A stretch of 64,000 nucleotides of DNA from Oceanimonas aquatica (GCF_030732065.1 NZ_JAVBHX010000007.1:1-64000); one strand, 5' to 3'. Counted from the stretch's first letter, positions 37,313 to 48,356 are shown. The notes: generated by a model from the sequence alone, not told the origin. Translations and numbers: made by a program.

Positions 37313-38076
37313 CAGGCTTCTCCCAGATAGGCGTTGATCACGTCGGGATGGCTGCGCACTTCCTCGGGGCTGCCGTCGGCCAGGGGCCGGCCCTGATTGA
37401 CCACATAGATATGATCGGAAATGTCCATCACCAGCTTCATGTCGTGCTCGATCAGCAGCACGCTGACCCCTTCGTTGTCCCGCAGATCCTGGATCAGCCG
37501 GTTCAGCTCCTGGGTCTCGTTCGGATTGAGCCCCGCCGCCGGCTCGTCCAGCATCAGTAAAGACGGCCGTGCCGCCATGCAGCGGGCGATCTCCAGCCGG
37601 CGCTGCTGGCCATAGGCCAGGTTACCGGCGGCGCGGTTGGCAAACTCGGTGAGGTTGACCTTTTCCAGCCAGTAATGGGCCCGTTCCAGCCCTTCCCGCT
37701 CGGCCCGGCGAAACCCCGGAGTTTTCAGCAGGCCGGCGAGAAAGTTGGTGTTGAGGTGAGCGTGCTGGGCCACCAGCAGGTTTTCCAGCACCGTCATTTC
37801 CCTGAACAGGCGCACATGCTGAAAGGTGCGCACCATCCCCAGCCGGGAAATCTTGTGGCCGGGCAGGCCGGCAATGGCCTGGCCGCGAAAGCGTACCGTG
37901 CCACCGCTGGGCCGGTAAAAACCCGACAGGCAATTGAACACGGTCGTTTTCCCGGCGCCGTTGGGACCGATAATGGAGACGATTTGCCGCTCATTCATGG
38001 TGAGCGCCACTCCGTCTACCGCCACCAGGCCGCCAAAGCGCATGGTTAGGCCGGATACCTTCAGCAGCTCGCTCAT
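37312..38076 (-). CDS. livG: Branched-chain amino acid ABC transporter, ATP-binding protein LivG
   Basis: The 254-residue ATPase has Walker [13 protein letters not shown], signature [16 protein letters not shown], Walker [14 protein letters not shown] and the LivG-type end [21 protein letters not shown]. It overlaps livM by 4 nt (ATGA). Confidence 0.95.
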   Translation of the reverse strand: MSELLKVSGLTMRFGGLVAVDGVALTMNERQIVSIIGPNGAGKTTVFNCLSGFYRPSGGTVRFRGQAIAGLPGHKISRLGMVRTFQHVRLFREMTVLENLLVAQHAHLNTNFLAGLLKTPGFRRAEREGLERAHYWLEKVNLTEFANRAAGNLAYGQQRRLEIARCMAARPSLLMLDEPAAGLNPNETQELNRLIQDLRDNEGVSVLLIEHDMKLVMDISDHIYVVNQGRPLADGSPEEVRSHPDVINAYLGEA

Positions 38077-39314
38077 GATTTAAGCTCCATGTGGGGACGA
38101 TGCATGGGCAGCAGGCCTTGAGGCCGCCAGATCATCATCAGCACCATCAGCAGGCCGAACAGCAGCATGCGGTACTCGTTAAATTCCCGGGTGAGCTCGG
38201 GCAATATGGTCATGATGATGGCCGCCAGCACCACGCCGATCTGCGAGCCCATGCCCCCCAGCACTACGATGGCCAGAATGATGGCCGACTCGATAAACAC
38301 GAACGACTCGGGGCTGATAAAGCCCTGGCGGGCGGCAAAAAAACAGCCCGCAAAGCCGGCAAAGGCCGCCCCTATGGTAAAGGCGCTGAGCTTGATAAGC
38401 GTCGGGTTGAGCCCCAGCGAACGGCAGGCGATCTCGTCCTCGCGCAGCGCTTCCCAGGCCCGCCCCAACGGCATGCGCAGCAAGCGGTTGATGATAAAGA
38501 TGGTCAGTACCACCAGCACCAGTGCCAGCAGATACAGGAAGATCACCTTGTGCCCCGAGTTGTAGGCGATGTCGAAAAAGGCATGAAAGGTGTTGTCGCC
38601 CCGGCGCTCGAATTCCAGTCCGAACAAAGTGGGCTTGGGAATGCCGGCAATGCCGTTGGGGCCGCCGGTGATCTCGGTCATGTTATTGAGCAATATACGA
38701 ATGATCTCGCCAAACCCAAGCGTCACGATGGCCAGGTAGTCCCCCCTCAGCCGCAGCACCGGAAAGCCCAGCAAAAAGCCGAACAGTGCCGCCAGGCCGC
38801 CACCAAACAGCAGGCAGGTCCAGAAATCCAGCCCGAAATAGGCGTTGAGCAGGGCGTAGCTGTAGGCACCCACGGCATAAAAGGCCACGTAGCCGAGGTC
38901 AAGCAGACCAGCCAGGCCCACCACCACGTTGAGTCCCAGCCCCAGCATAACGTAGATCAGCGTGAGCGTGGCCAGATCCACGGCGCCGCGCGAGCCCATA
39001 AATGGCCACACCAGCAGGGCCGCCAGCACCAGCACGGTAATGATGCGAAACAGCCAGGGCTGCTCCTCGGGGGCCGGCAGGGCGAAGCTGCCCTTGCGAT
39101 CCGCCAGATATCGAAAGGGTTTGCGCCAGTGCGCGGCAAACAGCTGGGCGAGGAACACCAGCGCCGCGCCCAGTGCCAGCCACTGCCAGCTGGCATCGAG
39201 GCGGTTGGAGACCACCAGCCGGGTGCCCTCGGTTTCCAGACGGAAACCTAGCAGCCAGCCCGCCAGCAGCAGAAACAGACCGGCGGCAATGAGGGAAGCT
39301 TTAAGTCGGCTCAT
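38073..39314 (-). CDS. livM: Branched-chain amino acid ABC transporter, permease LivM
   Basis: This 413-residue permease has about ten helices; an N-terminal extra domain of about 100 residues precedes the permease core. The EAA-like loop ([21 protein letters not shown]) contacts the ATPases. It overlaps livH by 4 nt. Confidence 0.95.
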   Translation of the reverse strand: MSRLKASLIAAGLFLLLAGWLLGFRLETEGTRLVVSNRLDASWQWLALGAALVFLAQLFAAHWRKPFRYLADRKGSFALPAPEEQPWLFRIITVLVLAALLVWPFMGSRGAVDLATLTLIYVMLGLGLNVVVGLAGLLDLGYVAFYAVGAYSYALLNAYFGLDFWTCLLFGGGLAALFGFLLGFPVLRLRGDYLAIVTLGFGEIIRILLNNMTEITGGPNGIAGIPKPTLFGLEFERRGDNTFHAFFDIAYNSGHKVIFLYLLALVLVVLTIFIINRLLRMPLGRAWEALREDEIACRSLGLNPTLIKLSAFTIGAAFAGFAGCFFAARQGFISPESFVFIESAIILAIVVLGGMGSQIGVVLAAIIMTILPELTREFNEYRMLLFGLLMVLMMIWRPQGLLPMHRPHMELKS

Positions 39315-40234
39315 ACCTTTTCTACCTCCGGTTTGCCCAGAATGCCGGTGGGCATGAACAGCAGCACAAAGATCAGCAAGCCAAAGGACACCACGTCCTT
39401 GTATTCGGTACTGAAATAGGCGCCGGTCATGGCCTCGGTCACGCCCAGCAACAGGCCGCCGAGCACGGCGCCGGGAATGCTGCCAATGCCACCAAGCACG
39501 GCAGCGGTAAAGGCCTTGAGTCCGGCAATAAAGCCGATATAGGGGTTGATGACGCCATAGTAGGAGCCCAGCAGCACCCCGGCCACCGCCGCCAGGGCGG
39601 CACCAATCACAAAGGTCAGGGCGATGATGCCGTTGCTGTTGATGCCGAGCAGATTGGCCATCTTCAGATCCTCAGCACAGGCGCGGCAGGCCCGGCCCAT
39701 GCGCGAGCGGGAAATAAACAACGACAGCAACGTCATGGCGATAAAGGTGACCACAAAGATGATCAGCTGCATGTAGGACAGGGTGGCCTGAAAGCCCTCG
39801 CCGCCAAAGCTCCAGCCACCGGGCAGCAGGGGCGGAATGGCGACATCCCGGGAGCCCTGGGCCAGGCGCATCATGTTCTGCAGAAAAATGGACATGCCGA
39901 TGGCAGAAATCAGCGCAATCAGCCGTTTGCTGTGACGCAGCGGTCGGTAGGCCACCCGTTCGATGGAATAGCCATACACGCTGGTCAGAATAATACTCAC
40001 CAGAAAGGCGGCGCACAGCAGCAGAGCTGTGCTGTCGATGCCCAGCATGGTGAGCGCCGTCATCACCATAAAGGCGGCGTAGGCCCCTATCATGTATACC
40101 TCGCCATGGGCGAAGTTGATCATGCCGATAATGCCGTACACCATGGTATAGCCGATGGCGATCAGCGCATAGGTGCTGCCGATGGTCAGACCGTTAAGCA
40201 ACTGCTGAATAAAATAAAGAAGGGGCTCGGACAT
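39311..40234 (-). CDS. livH: Branched-chain amino acid ABC transporter, permease LivH
   Basis: The 307-residue permease has eight or more helices; typical sequences are [27 protein letters not shown] and the coupling loop ([20 protein letters not shown]). It lies 84 nt after livK, with a hairpin between them. Confidence 0.95.
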   Translation of the reverse strand: MSEPLLYFIQQLLNGLTIGSTYALIAIGYTMVYGIIGMINFAHGEVYMIGAYAAFMVMTALTMLGIDSTALLLCAAFLVSIILTSVYGYSIERVAYRPLRHSKRLIALISAIGMSIFLQNMMRLAQGSRDVAIPPLLPGGWSFGGEGFQATLSYMQLIIFVVTFIAMTLLSLFISRSRMGRACRACAEDLKMANLLGINSNGIIALTFVIGAALAAVAGVLLGSYYGVINPYIGFIAGLKAFTAAVLGGIGSIPGAVLGGLLLGVTEAMTGAYFSTEYKDVVSFGLLIFVLLFMPTGILGKPEVEKV

Positions 40235-40277
40235 ACAACCATTCCTTGTCGTTGCACAATGAGCGCTGTCTTGAATC

Positions 40278-40297
40278 AGGCGGGGTTGCCCCCGCCT
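40278..40297 (-). other. Intercistronic hairpin between livK and livH
   Basis: AGGCGGGG (40278-40285) pairs with CCCCGCCT (40290-40297) around a 4-nt loop and has no T-run. In ABC-transporter operons such stems often protect the binding-protein mRNA or reduce transcription into the permease genes. Either role is inferred. Confidence 0.6.
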
Positions 40298-40318
40298 GTA
40301 GCGATGAAATGACTCGGG

Positions 40319-41434
40319 TTACAGTTGAGTGGAGGAGCCGTCCTTGTGCCAGGCGAACACGCCAAACTCAAAGCCCTTGAGATCGCCCTTTTCATCCCAG
40401 GACAGCGGCCCCATGACGGTGTCGACCGGCTCGCCACGCAGGGCCGTGGCCACGGCTTCCGGATCGGCACCGGCACGCTTGATGCCTTCGGCAATGGCTT
40501 CTATTGCGGCATAGGTGGTCCACACAAAGGGCCCGGTGGGATCTTCGCCCCTGGCCTGAATGGCGGCCACGATATCGGCGTTGGCCGGGTCGAGGTCGTA
40601 TTTCTTGGGCAGGGTGACCAGCAGGCCTTCAGACGCGTCCCCGGCGATGGAAGTGATGTCCTTGTGGCCCACGCCTTCCGGTCCCATGAAACGGGCGTCA
40701 AAGCCCTTCTCAGCAGACTGGCGCAGGATCAGCCCCAGCTCCGGGTGGTAGCCACCGTAATAAACGAAGTCCACCTGCTCCCGCTGCAGCTTGGCGATCA
40801 GCGCCGAGAAGTCCTTGTCACCGGAGGTGATGCCTTCATAGGCCACCACGTTGGCATTGGCCTCTTTCAGGGCATCGCGCACACTGGAGGCCAGACCTTC
40901 ACCGTATTGTTTCTTGTCGTGAATAATGGCAATGCGCTCGGGCTTGACCTGTTCAACGATGTAGTGGGCGGCGGTGGGGCCCTGATCACTGTCGAGGCCG
41001 ATGGTCCGCATCACGAACTCCAGGCCACGCTCGGTAATGGTGGGACTGGTGGCCGCCGGGGTCACCATGAGAATGCCTTCGTCGTCGTAGACATCGGACG
41101 CCGGCAGGGTGCTGTCGGAGCACAGGTGGCCGGCCACAAACTGAATGCCGTCGTTGACGATACGGTTGGCCACCGCAACCGCCTGCTTGGGGTCGCAGGC
41201 ATCGTCGAATTCCACCGCTTCCAGGGTATGCTCGCCCAGTTTGCCCGACTTGTTGATAAGCTCCACCGCCATGCGGCCGCCGGTAAACTGCATATCGCCA
41301 TACTGGGCCACCGGGCCGGTCACCGGGCCGGCAATGGCAATTTTGATGTTGTCGGCCTGAGCGGAAAACGCTGCGCCGTAACCCAGAGCCGCAAACACCG
41401 CCAGTGCGACCGCCTTTTTCTTCCTTGTCACCAT
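40319..41434 (-). CDS. livK: Branched-chain amino acid ABC transporter, periplasmic binding protein
   Basis: The 371-residue protein has a signal peptide ([20 protein letters not shown], cleavage near SAQA) and a Leu/Ile/Val-binding-protein fold beginning [21 protein letters not shown]. The start at 41434 has AGAGGATG 5 nt upstream; the longer frame is not supported. It is the first gene of the operon. Ligand within the branched-chain/amide group cannot be fixed from sequence. Confidence 0.95.
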   Translation of the reverse strand: MVTRKKKAVALAVFAALGYGAAFSAQADNIKIAIAGPVTGPVAQYGDMQFTGGRMAVELINKSGKLGEHTLEAVEFDDACDPKQAVAVANRIVNDGIQFVAGHLCSDSTLPASDVYDDEGILMVTPAATSPTITERGLEFVMRTIGLDSDQGPTAAHYIVEQVKPERIAIIHDKKQYGEGLASSVRDALKEANANVVAYEGITSGDKDFSALIAKLQREQVDFVYYGGYHPELGLILRQSAEKGFDARFMGPEGVGHKDITSIAGDASEGLLVTLPKKYDLDPANADIVAAIQARGEDPTGPFVWTTYAAIEAIAEGIKRAGADPEAVATALRGEPVDTVMGPLSWDEKGDLKGFEFGVFAWHKDGSSTQL

Positions 41435-41553
41435 ACGAACATCCTCTATTCGAAATCGGATAGCCGGAACGGCTCCGGCCGTCTTCATTGTTCTAACCCT
41501 TGTACGAAATTAGCACAAGGGGAAAATGCTTCGAATGGGACCGGGGGCAGGTT

Positions 41554-41594
41554 GAGACTGGGGACTGGGGACTGGGGACTGGGGACTGGGGACT
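41554..41594. repeat. Heptanucleotide array (GGGGACT)5
   Basis: Five exact GGGGACT units (41560-41594) follow a partial GAGACT and end at GGCAG. G is on the + strand. The array lies between the tdh terminator and livK, about 126 nt upstream of the livK start codon. It matches the lexA-coxB array except for one base per unit, and has five G4 tracts with 3-nt loops. Confidence 0.95.
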
Positions 41595-41613
41595 GGCAGT
41601 ATGGTGCCTGGAT

Positions 41614-41645
41614 CATAAAGGGCCTGCCGAAACAGACCCTTTAAC
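41614..41645 (-). terminator. Terminator of kbl-tdh
   Basis: On the minus strand AAAGGGTCTG / CAGGCCCTTT forms a stem (with one G-U pair) around TTTCGG, followed by a short A/T stretch. It lies about 35 nt past the tdh stop codon. Confidence 0.65.
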
Positions 41646-41678
41646 CGATTTACTGTGGCAAGTCAGACAATAACGGGC

Positions 41679-42710
41679 TTATTGCCAGTCGAGGATAACC
41701 TTGCCGGACTGACCGGAGCGCATGACGTCAAAGCCCTGCTGGAAGTCATCCACCTTGAAGTGGTGAGTGATGATGGGGGTCAGATCCAGACCCGACTGGA
41801 TCAGGCTGGCCATCTTGTACCAGGTCTCGAACATTTCCCGGCCGTAAATGCCCTTGAGCACCAGCCCCTTGAAGATCACCTGGTTCCAGTCAATGGCCAT
41901 GGAAGACGGCGGAATACCCAGCATGGCCACCTTGCCGCCGTGGTTCAGCTTGGCCAGCATGTCCTGAAACGCCGCCGGCACGCCGGACATCTCCAGACCC
42001 ACGTCAAAGCCCTCGGTCATTCCCAGCTCGGCCATGACGTCGTCCAGTTTCTCGGTGGCCACGTTCACCGCCCGGGTCACGCCCATCTTGCGGGCCAGCT
42101 CGAGACGGTAGTCATTGACGTCGGTAATCACCACATGGCGCGCACCCACATGGCGGGCCACGGCGGCGGCCATAATGCCGATGGGGCCGGCGCCGGTGAT
42201 CAGCACGTCTTCGCCCACCAGATCGAACGACAGCGCGGTGTGCACGGCGTTGCCAAACGGGTCGAAGATGGACGCCAGATCGTCGGAAATCTCGTCGGGC
42301 AATTTAAAGGCATTAAAGGCCGGGATCACCAGGTATTCGGCAAAGGCCCCTTCCCGGTTGACGCCCACACCCACGGTATTGCGGCACAGATGAGTGCGCC
42401 CGGCCCGGCAGTTGCGGCAGTGGCCACAGGTAATGTGGCCTTCACCGGAGACCCGATCGCCAATGGCGAAACCGCGCACTTCCTGGCCGATGGCCACCAC
42501 CTCGCCCACGTATTCGTGGCCCACCACCATGGGTACCGGAATGGTCTTTTGCGACCAGTCGTCCCAGTTGTAGATATGAATGTCGGTGCCGCAGATGGCA
42601 GTTTTGCGGATTTTAATCAGCAGATCGTTGTGACCCAGCTCGGGCTCGGGCACGTCGGTCATCCAGATGCCGGGTTCGGCTTTCAGTTTTGCCAGTGCTT
42701 TCATGGTCAT
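41679..42710 (-). CDS. tdh: L-threonine 3-dehydrogenase
   Basis: This zinc-dependent enzyme oxidises threonine to 2-amino-3-ketobutyrate with NAD. The 343-residue medium-chain dehydrogenase shows the catalytic-zinc motif [20 protein letters not shown], a structural four-cysteine lobe ([15 protein letters not shown]) and the Rossmann motif GAGPIGIMA. It follows kbl after 5 nt. Confidence 0.97.
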   Translation of the reverse strand: MTMKALAKLKAEPGIWMTDVPEPELGHNDLLIKIRKTAICGTDIHIYNWDDWSQKTIPVPMVVGHEYVGEVVAIGQEVRGFAIGDRVSGEGHITCGHCRNCRAGRTHLCRNTVGVGVNREGAFAEYLVIPAFNAFKLPDEISDDLASIFDPFGNAVHTALSFDLVGEDVLITGAGPIGIMAAAVARHVGARHVVITDVNDYRLELARKMGVTRAVNVATEKLDDVMAELGMTEGFDVGLEMSGVPAAFQDMLAKLNHGGKVAMLGIPPSSMAIDWNQVIFKGLVLKGIYGREMFETWYKMASLIQSGLDLTPIITHHFKVDDFQQGFDVMRSGQSGKVILDWQ

Positions 42711-42715
42711 TTCCC

Positions 42716-43906
42716 TCAGATTACGCCCAGTTCACGGCCGACTTCGGTAAAGGCCGCAATGGCCCGGTCCAGCTGCTCGCGACTGTGGGCTGCCGACATC
42801 TGGGTGCGAATGCGCGCCTGGCCCTTGGGGACCACCGGAAAGGAAAAGCCGATAACGTAAATGCCCTTTTCAAGCAGCTTGTCGGCCATTTGCGAGGCCA
42901 GCGCGGCATCGCCCAGCATCACCGGAATAATGGCGTGATCCTTGCCCGCCAGAGTAAAACCGGCGGCGGTCATTTGCTCTCTGAAATAATCGCTGTTTTC
43001 CCGCACTTTTTGTCGCAGATCGTCACCGTTTTTCAGCATTTCCAGTACCTTGATGGAAGCAGCGACGATCGCCGGGGCCACCGAGTTGGAGAACAGGTAG
43101 GGACGAGAGCGCTGGCGCAGCCAGTCGATCACTTCCTTTTTGCCCGAGGTGTAACCGCCCGAGGCACCGCCCAGGGCCTTGCCAAGCGTGCCGGTAATAA
43201 TGTCGACTCTGTCCATCACCTGGCAGTATTCATGGGTGCCCCGGCCCTGTTCGCCGACAAAACCTACGGCGTGGGAGTCATCCACCATCACCAGCGCGTT
43301 GTACTGGTCGGCCAGATCGCAGATGGCGCTCAGGTTGGCAATCACGCCGTCCATGGAGAAGACGCCGTCGGTGGCGATCAGTTTGAAGCGGACACCGTCG
43401 GCCTCGGCCTGCTGCAGGCGGCTTTCCAGCTCGGCCATGTTGTTGTTGGCGTAGCGGTAGCGCTTGGCCTTGCACAGACGTACGCCGTCGATGATGGAGG
43501 CGTGGTTCAGCGCATCGGAAATGATGGCGTCTTCCGGGCCCAGCAGGGTTTCGAACAGGCCGGCATTGGCATCGAAACAGGAGGTATAGAGAATGGTGTC
43601 TTCCATACCGAGAAAGGACGACAACTCGCTTTCAAGCTGCTTGTGCAGATCCTGAGTGCCGCAGATAAAGCGTACCGAAGCCATACCGAACCCGTGGCTT
43701 TGCAGGCCCTGCTGCGCCGCCTCGACCAACGCAGGGTGGTTGGCCAGTCCCAGATAGTTGTTGGCGCAGAAATTGATCACTTCCTGCTCGCCCACGCGAA
43801 TGGCTGCGCTCTGGGGCGAGCTGATCACCCGCTCCTTCTTAAAGAGCCCTTCCGCTTTGGTGTTTTCCAGCTGCTCGCTTAAATAAGCATAAAATGCCGA
43901 CGACAT
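42716..43906 (-). CDS. kbl: Glycine C-acetyltransferase (2-amino-3-ketobutyrate CoA ligase)
   Basis: Kbl cleaves the product of Tdh with CoA to glycine and acetyl-CoA. The 396-residue PLP enzyme has the lysine region [18 protein letters not shown] and [10 protein letters not shown]. The two genes form a threonine catabolism operon. A TetR-type regulator lies directly upstream. Confidence 0.97.
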   Translation of the reverse strand: MSSAFYAYLSEQLENTKAEGLFKKERVISSPQSAAIRVGEQEVINFCANNYLGLANHPALVEAAQQGLQSHGFGMASVRFICGTQDLHKQLESELSSFLGMEDTILYTSCFDANAGLFETLLGPEDAIISDALNHASIIDGVRLCKAKRYRYANNNMAELESRLQQAEADGVRFKLIATDGVFSMDGVIANLSAICDLADQYNALVMVDDSHAVGFVGEQGRGTHEYCQVMDRVDIITGTLGKALGGASGGYTSGKKEVIDWLRQRSRPYLFSNSVAPAIVAASIKVLEMLKNGDDLRQKVRENSDYFREQMTAAGFTLAGKDHAIIPVMLGDAALASQMADKLLEKGIYVIGFSFPVVPKGQARIRTQMSAAHSREQLDRAIAAFTEVGRELGVI

Positions 43907-44002
43907 AACAAACTCCCGTTTTCCATGTGGCTATCTGGGTTTAACTCAGGCCATTTTACTACCTCACTGCTCAATACTCATAACTTATTCCGCCAGTGCG
44001 CA

Positions 44003-44665
44003 CTATTTGTGAAAGGGATCACCAGGTACGGCCGCCAGAGCCCGATAATGTGCCAGTATTTGGCTCAACTCGAGTCCTTTGCTCGAATGAAAGTAGGGTT
44101 TGAGCAAGGTGAGTACTCTGACAACTCCTTCGTAAAGTACCCCCTGGCTGATGCGGGGCTGCAACGACTGCACCTGCTGGTAGCTGACCCAGCACGACAC
44201 CAGCAGCTTGAGGTTTTGCGCCAGGGAGGCAATGTCGTCATCGGGCACCTTCAGCACATGTTGGGCATTCAGCTCCCGCAACAGGGCCTGCAGGTTGCCC
44301 TCAAGCTCTTGCTGCAGCTCCAGATATTGCCGGTGCAGCTCCGGGTCCCGAAGCAGAATATCGTTGAGGTTGGCGTACAGAAACCGGAACTCCCACATCA
44401 CGTAAAACACCGCATCCAGATAATGAAACCAGAGTGCCGGGCTGGCGCTGGCAGAGCCGGTAACGGGCGTGAAACTTTTGCGCAAATGAGCGCTGTACTT
44501 GGCAAAAATGCAGTGAATGATGTCGTTCTTGTTGCGAAAGTGATAGTAAAGGTTACCCGGGCTGATGCCCAGGTGGGCGGCGATATGATTGGTGGTGACC
44601 CTGGCTTCACCCTGCTCGTTGAACAGAGCGAGCGCGGCGGCCACGATGCGGTCCCTGGTTTTCAT
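44003..44665 (-). CDS. TetR-family transcriptional regulator
   Basis: The ATG at 44663-44665 gives 220 residues. The N-terminus has the TetR helix-turn-helix (RIVAAALALFNEQGEARVTTNHIAAHLGIS, then PGNLYYHFRNKNDI), and the C-terminal part is an all-helical ligand domain (FHYLDAVFYVMWEFRFLYANLNDILLRDPELHRQY). The frame stays open far upstream, but that part lies antisense to hldD and is a shadow. It is on the same strand as kbl-tdh, 96 nt upstream, and could control them; the ligand is unknown. Confidence 0.85.
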   Translation of the reverse strand: MKTRDRIVAAALALFNEQGEARVTTNHIAAHLGISPGNLYYHFRNKNDIIHCIFAKYSAHLRKSFTPVTGSASASPALWFHYLDAVFYVMWEFRFLYANLNDILLRDPELHRQYLELQQELEGNLQALLRELNAQHVLKVPDDDIASLAQNLKLLVSCWVSYQQVQSLQPRISQGVLYEGVVRVLTLLKPYFHSSKGLELSQILAHYRALAAVPGDPFHK

Positions 44666-44821
44666 GGGGTTAACCCGGCCACGGTGGCATTTCACTGAGT
44701 GATAACTGAATAGTAACACAGGGTCGCAAGTTAGTTTTTCGCGGTGGAGGCGTGGTAAACTTGCGCCAATTTTTCTTCGAACAGCCGAACATTCGGTTCG
44801 GCCAGCAAGAGGCAGACTGCG

Positions 44822-45778
44822 ATGATCATTGTAACTGGCGGTGCCGGCTTTATTGGCAGCAACCTGGTAAAAAACCTGAACGATCAAGGCCGTACCGATG
44901 TGGTGGTGATCGACGATCTGACCGACGGCACCAAGTTCGTCAACCTGGTCGATCTGACTATCGCCGACTATCTGGACAAGGACGAGTTCCTGCACCGCAT
45001 TGTGTCCGGTGACGAGTTCGAGGAATGGGGCGGCATTGAGGTGATCTTCCACGAAGGCGCCTGCTCGGCCACCACCGAGTGGGACGGCAAATTCATGATG
45101 GAGAACAACTACGAGTACTCCAAGGATCTGCTGCACTACTGCCTGGAACGGGAAATTCCGTTCATTTACGCCTCTTCCGCCGCTACCTACGGCGGCCGCA
45201 ATGACAACTTCATTGAAGAGCCGCAATACGAGCAGCCGCTCAACGTCTACGGCTACTCCAAACAACTGTTCGACCAGTATGTGCGCCGCCTGATGCCGGA
45301 GATCCGTTCCCAGGTAGTGGGCCTCAAGTACTTCAACGTCTACGGCCCCCGCGAGCAGCACAAGGGCAGCATGTCGAGCGTGGCTTTTCACCTCAACACC
45401 CAGCTGCACAAGGGCGAAAACCCCAAGCTGTTTGAAGGTTGCGACGGTTTCGGCAACGGCGGTCAGATGCGCGACTTCATCTACGTGGGCGATGTGTGCA
45501 AGGTCAACCTCTGGTTCTGGCAGAATCCGGAAGTCTCCGGCATTTTCAACTGCGGCACCGGCCGCGCCGAGCCCTTCCAGAATGTGGCCGAAGCGGTGAT
45601 CCAGCATCATGGCAAGGGTGAAATTGAATACATCCCCTTCCCCGAGCACCTCAAGGGCCGCTACCAGAGCTTTACCGAGGCCGACCTCACCAAGCTGCGC
45701 GCCGCCGGTTACCCTCACGAGTTCAAGACCGTGGCCGAAGGTGTGGCCGAGTACATGAGCTGGCTGAACAAGGCCTGA
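44822..45778 (+). CDS. hldD: ADP-L-glycero-D-manno-heptose 6-epimerase
   Basis: HldD makes the ADP-heptose used by heptosyltransferases in the LPS inner core. The 318-residue short-chain epimerase has GGAGFIGSN at the N-terminus, the YGYSK catalytic pair and the family sequence [19 protein letters not shown]. It opens the LPS core locus. Confidence 0.96.
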   Translation: MIIVTGGAGFIGSNLVKNLNDQGRTDVVVIDDLTDGTKFVNLVDLTIADYLDKDEFLHRIVSGDEFEEWGGIEVIFHEGACSATTEWDGKFMMENNYEYSKDLLHYCLEREIPFIYASSAATYGGRNDNFIEEPQYEQPLNVYGYSKQLFDQYVRRLMPEIRSQVVGLKYFNVYGPREQHKGSMSSVAFHLNTQLHKGENPKLFEGCDGFGNGGQMRDFIYVGDVCKVNLWFWQNPEVSGIFNCGTGRAEPFQNVAEAVIQHHGKGEIEYIPFPEHLKGRYQSFTEADLTKLRAAGYPHEFKTVAEGVAEYMSWLNKA

Positions 45779-45800
45779 TGGGCATCACGAGGTCAATCCC

Positions 45801-46544
45801 TTGAACATTACCGCCAACATCATCACTCTCAATGAGGAAGACAACATCGCCGCCGTGATCGAATCGGTCAGGGCGGTGTGCGATGAAATCATCGTGGTCG
45901 ACTCCCTCAGCACCGACCGGACCTGCGAGATTGCCGAATCCATGGGTGCCCGAGTGATCAAGCAGGCCTACCTGGGCGACGGCCCGCAGAAAGCCTTTGG
46001 GGTCCAATTCTCCAGCAACGACTGGATCCTGAGCCTGGATGCGGACGAGCGGCTGGACGACGATGCCATCGCCGCCATTCGCGGTCTTAACCTGGCCACC
46101 ACGCCTCACGACGCCTTTTCGTTCTGCCGCAAGACCTTTGTGGGCAAAAACTTCATTCGTCTTTGGTACCCGGACCGGGTCACCCGCCTGTACGATCGTC
46201 GCAAGTGCGGCTTCTCGGCCAAGAAGGGACATGCCAAGGTGGAAGCCGGCAACATTTGCCAGCTCAACGCCAACCTGCTGCATTATTCCTACGACGATTA
46301 CGCCCACATGGTGCGTACCACCGAGAAGTTCATCAAACGCGGCGCCGTGCTGGCGCTGGAAGACGGCAAGCGGGCCAAGGCCTGGGATCCCTTCACCCAC
46401 GGCCTGGCCGCCCTGTTCAAGGCGCTGATCCTCAAGGGGGGATTGTTTCATGGCATCAATGGCTGGAACGTGGCTGTGATCTCTGCCTTCAGCTCTTACA
46501 TGAAATACGCCGTCATGCTGGACATGCAGAAAGATGAGCAATAA
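45801..46544 (+). CDS. LPS core glycosyltransferase family 2 (WaaE/KdtX-like)
   Basis: The start is TTG at 45801 with GAGG about 7 nt upstream. The 247-residue GT-A enzyme shows the nucleotide site (VVDSLSTDRTCEIA) and the metal motif LDADERL. It resembles WaaE (KdtX), which adds beta-glucose to heptose I in Klebsiella and Serratia. Exact sugar and acceptor are inferred. It overlaps the next gene by 11 nt. Confidence 0.85.
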   Translation: MNITANIITLNEEDNIAAVIESVRAVCDEIIVVDSLSTDRTCEIAESMGARVIKQAYLGDGPQKAFGVQFSSNDWILSLDADERLDDDAIAAIRGLNLATTPHDAFSFCRKTFVGKNFIRLWYPDRVTRLYDRRKCGFSAKKGHAKVEAGNICQLNANLLHYSYDDYAHMVRTTEKFIKRGAVLALEDGKRAKAWDPFTHGLAALFKALILKGGLFHGINGWNVAVISAFSSYMKYAVMLDMQKDEQ

Positions 46545-47640
46545 CAAAAAGGTGCTCGAGCTCTGCCTGTCGCCGGACCTGGGCGGGCTGGAGCTGTACA
46601 TGCACCGCTGCAGCCTGGCCCTGGCCGAGCACCACAGTGTGGTGCCGGTGATCGCCGAGGGTGCCCGCCTGGTCGGGCGCTTTGCCGAGCAGGGCGGTGA
46701 GGAAAAGGTGCTGAAAACCGGCGGCCGTTTCTCCCTGCGCACCGCCTGGCGGCTGGCCCGGCTGATCGACGAACATCAGGTGGATCTGGTCCATTTTCAC
46801 TGGACCAAGGACATGCCCATCGCCGTGCTGGCCAAACAGCTGTCCCGCCGCAAGCCGCTGCTGGTGCAGAGCCGCCACATGACCATGACCCGGTTCAAGG
46901 GCGATCCTTTCCATCGCTTTCTGTACCGCCACATCGACCACATGCTATGCGTCACCCAGGCCGTGGCCGACCAGATCCACACCTTCATTCCCGCCGACAT
47001 TCGTCCGGGCACGACCGTGCTCTATCCGGGAGCGGATGAGGTCGAGCCCCTGACCGAGGCGGAACGACTGGCCCTGCGACGAGAGCTGGGTGGGGACGAG
47101 GCGTTTTTGATCGGCCTGGTAGGCCGTATCAATCAGGCCAAGGGCCAGCACCTGCTGATCGAGGCGATGGCGCAACTGGCGCCTCAGCACGCCGAGCTGC
47201 GCGCTCTGATCGTCGGCCACGCCATGCGCGAGGAGTATCTGGACAAGCTGAAACAAAGGGTGGCAGCGCTCGGGCTGAAGGATCGCATTCGCTTCCTCGG
47301 TTTTACCGACAGGCCCCATGCCCTGATGCAGGCCTGCGATCTGATGCTGACCACCTCCCGCAATGAGACCTTCGGTCTGGTCACGGTGGAGGCCATGCGC
47401 TGCGGCACCGCCGTGATCGGCGCCAACAGCGGCGGCCCGCTGGAGATCATTGAGGTCGGCGAGAACGGCCTGCTGTTTGAAAGCGGTAACGCCGAGGATC
47501 TGGCGAGCAAGATAGAGCGGTTGTTCTCGGATACAGCGCTGCGAGCCCGACTGGCCGCCGCCGGACGGGACAAGGCCGAACAACGGTTCGACAACGGCAA
47601 ACACTTTCGAGAACTGGGTAGGCTGTTCGCCGAATGGTAA
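46534..47640 (+). CDS. Glycosyltransferase family 4 (GT-B)
   Basis: The 368-residue cytoplasmic GT-B enzyme shows GLVGRINQAKGQHLLIEA in the C-terminal Rossmann half and the GT4 nucleotide-sugar motif ETFGLVTVEAMRCGTAVIG. Its start overlaps waaE-like by 11 nt, so it is probably translated with it. Donor and acceptor cannot be told from sequence; context says LPS core. Confidence 0.85.
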   Translation: MSNNKKVLELCLSPDLGGLELYMHRCSLALAEHHSVVPVIAEGARLVGRFAEQGGEEKVLKTGGRFSLRTAWRLARLIDEHQVDLVHFHWTKDMPIAVLAKQLSRRKPLLVQSRHMTMTRFKGDPFHRFLYRHIDHMLCVTQAVADQIHTFIPADIRPGTTVLYPGADEVEPLTEAERLALRRELGGDEAFLIGLVGRINQAKGQHLLIEAMAQLAPQHAELRALIVGHAMREEYLDKLKQRVAALGLKDRIRFLGFTDRPHALMQACDLMLTTSRNETFGLVTVEAMRCGTAVIGANSGGPLEIIEVGENGLLFESGNAEDLASKIERLFSDTALRARLAAAGRDKAEQRFDNGKHFRELGRLFAEW

Positions 47641-47654
47641 TCACGGCGCCGGCT

Positions 47655-48356
47655 TCAGGCCGGCAGCTGTGCACGCAACAGCTGCTCGACAAAGACCCGG
47701 TAGGGCTCCCCCCTGAGCTTGTTCACCGTCAGTGAACGGCGAATGGCGTCCCACTGCCGATCCCGTTTTCGGGGCAAGCGGCGCACATGGGCGTCAATCC
47801 AGATAATCTCCCCTTGCGCATCCAGCAGCAGGTTGTTGTAGTGCAGGTCGCGATGCACATAACCGGCTCGAGCCAGTCGCGCCACTTCCTCACTGAACCG
47901 GGTCAGAAACGCCAGCCGTTTGGTCTCATCCATCTCCTCAAAGCAGTCACCGCCGGAGCGGGCATGCTGCCGGTGTTCCATCAGCAGCAAGGAGCCGCCG
48001 GCATTGTCCGGATGCAGCGACACGCCCCAGCCAAAGCAGCGGGGGGTGCGTAGGCCCGCCTTCTGCAAAATGCGCAGGCTGCGGTACTCCTTGGCCGCGT
48101 CCGTCTGCAACAGCAGTCGTTTTTCCAGGTAGTCGTGCAACAGCCACTTCAGCGGCTGCCGCCGGCGGGAGTACCGGTCGGTGGACACCTTGCCCAGAAT
48201 CGCGCCGTCTTCGGACAGGTAGAAGCGACTGCTGCCCACCGCCTCAAACTCGTCGGTCAGCGTTGAAGACACCAGCCGCAGCGGCCCATTCAGGGACTCG
48301 GCGAACAACCAGTATGACCAAAGCTCGGCGCCGACCGGAATGTCGATACGTTTCAT
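47655..48356 (-). CDS. LPS core heptose/Kdo kinase, WaaP/InaA-type
   Basis: The 233-residue protein has a protein-kinase-like fold with the catalytic loop HRDLHYNNLLLD and the metal-binding IDAHVRR (corresponding to DFG). Such proteins phosphorylate heptose or Kdo of the LPS core. It lies 10 nt after a leftward GT4 gene on the same strand. Phosphate groups would add negative charge and favour cation cross-bridging of the outer membrane. Confidence 0.8.
   Translation of the reverse strand: MKRIDIPVGAELWSYWLFAESLNGPLRLVSSTLTDEFEAVGSSRFYLSEDGAILGKVSTDRYSRRRQPLKWLLHDYLEKRLLLQTDAAKEYRSLRILQKAGLRTPRCFGWGVSLHPDNAGGSLLLMEHRQHARSGGDCFEEMDETKRLAFLTRFSEEVARLARAGYVHRDLHYNNLLLDAQGEIIWIDAHVRRLPRKRDRQWDAIRRSLTVNKLRGEPYRVFVEQLLRAQLPA

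Noticed and set aside
32431-41594. CRISPR arrays
   Set aside because: The only tandem repeats have 7-nt units with no spacers, and no cas-like gene is present.
40325-41644. Open frame ending in GTGDWGL repeats
   Set aside because: It is antisense to livK and reads through the second heptamer array; no domain is seen.
44666-45718. Long leftward frame continuous with the TetR gene
   Set aside because: It is the antisense of hldD, which has clear epimerase motifs; the TetR protein starts normally at 44665.
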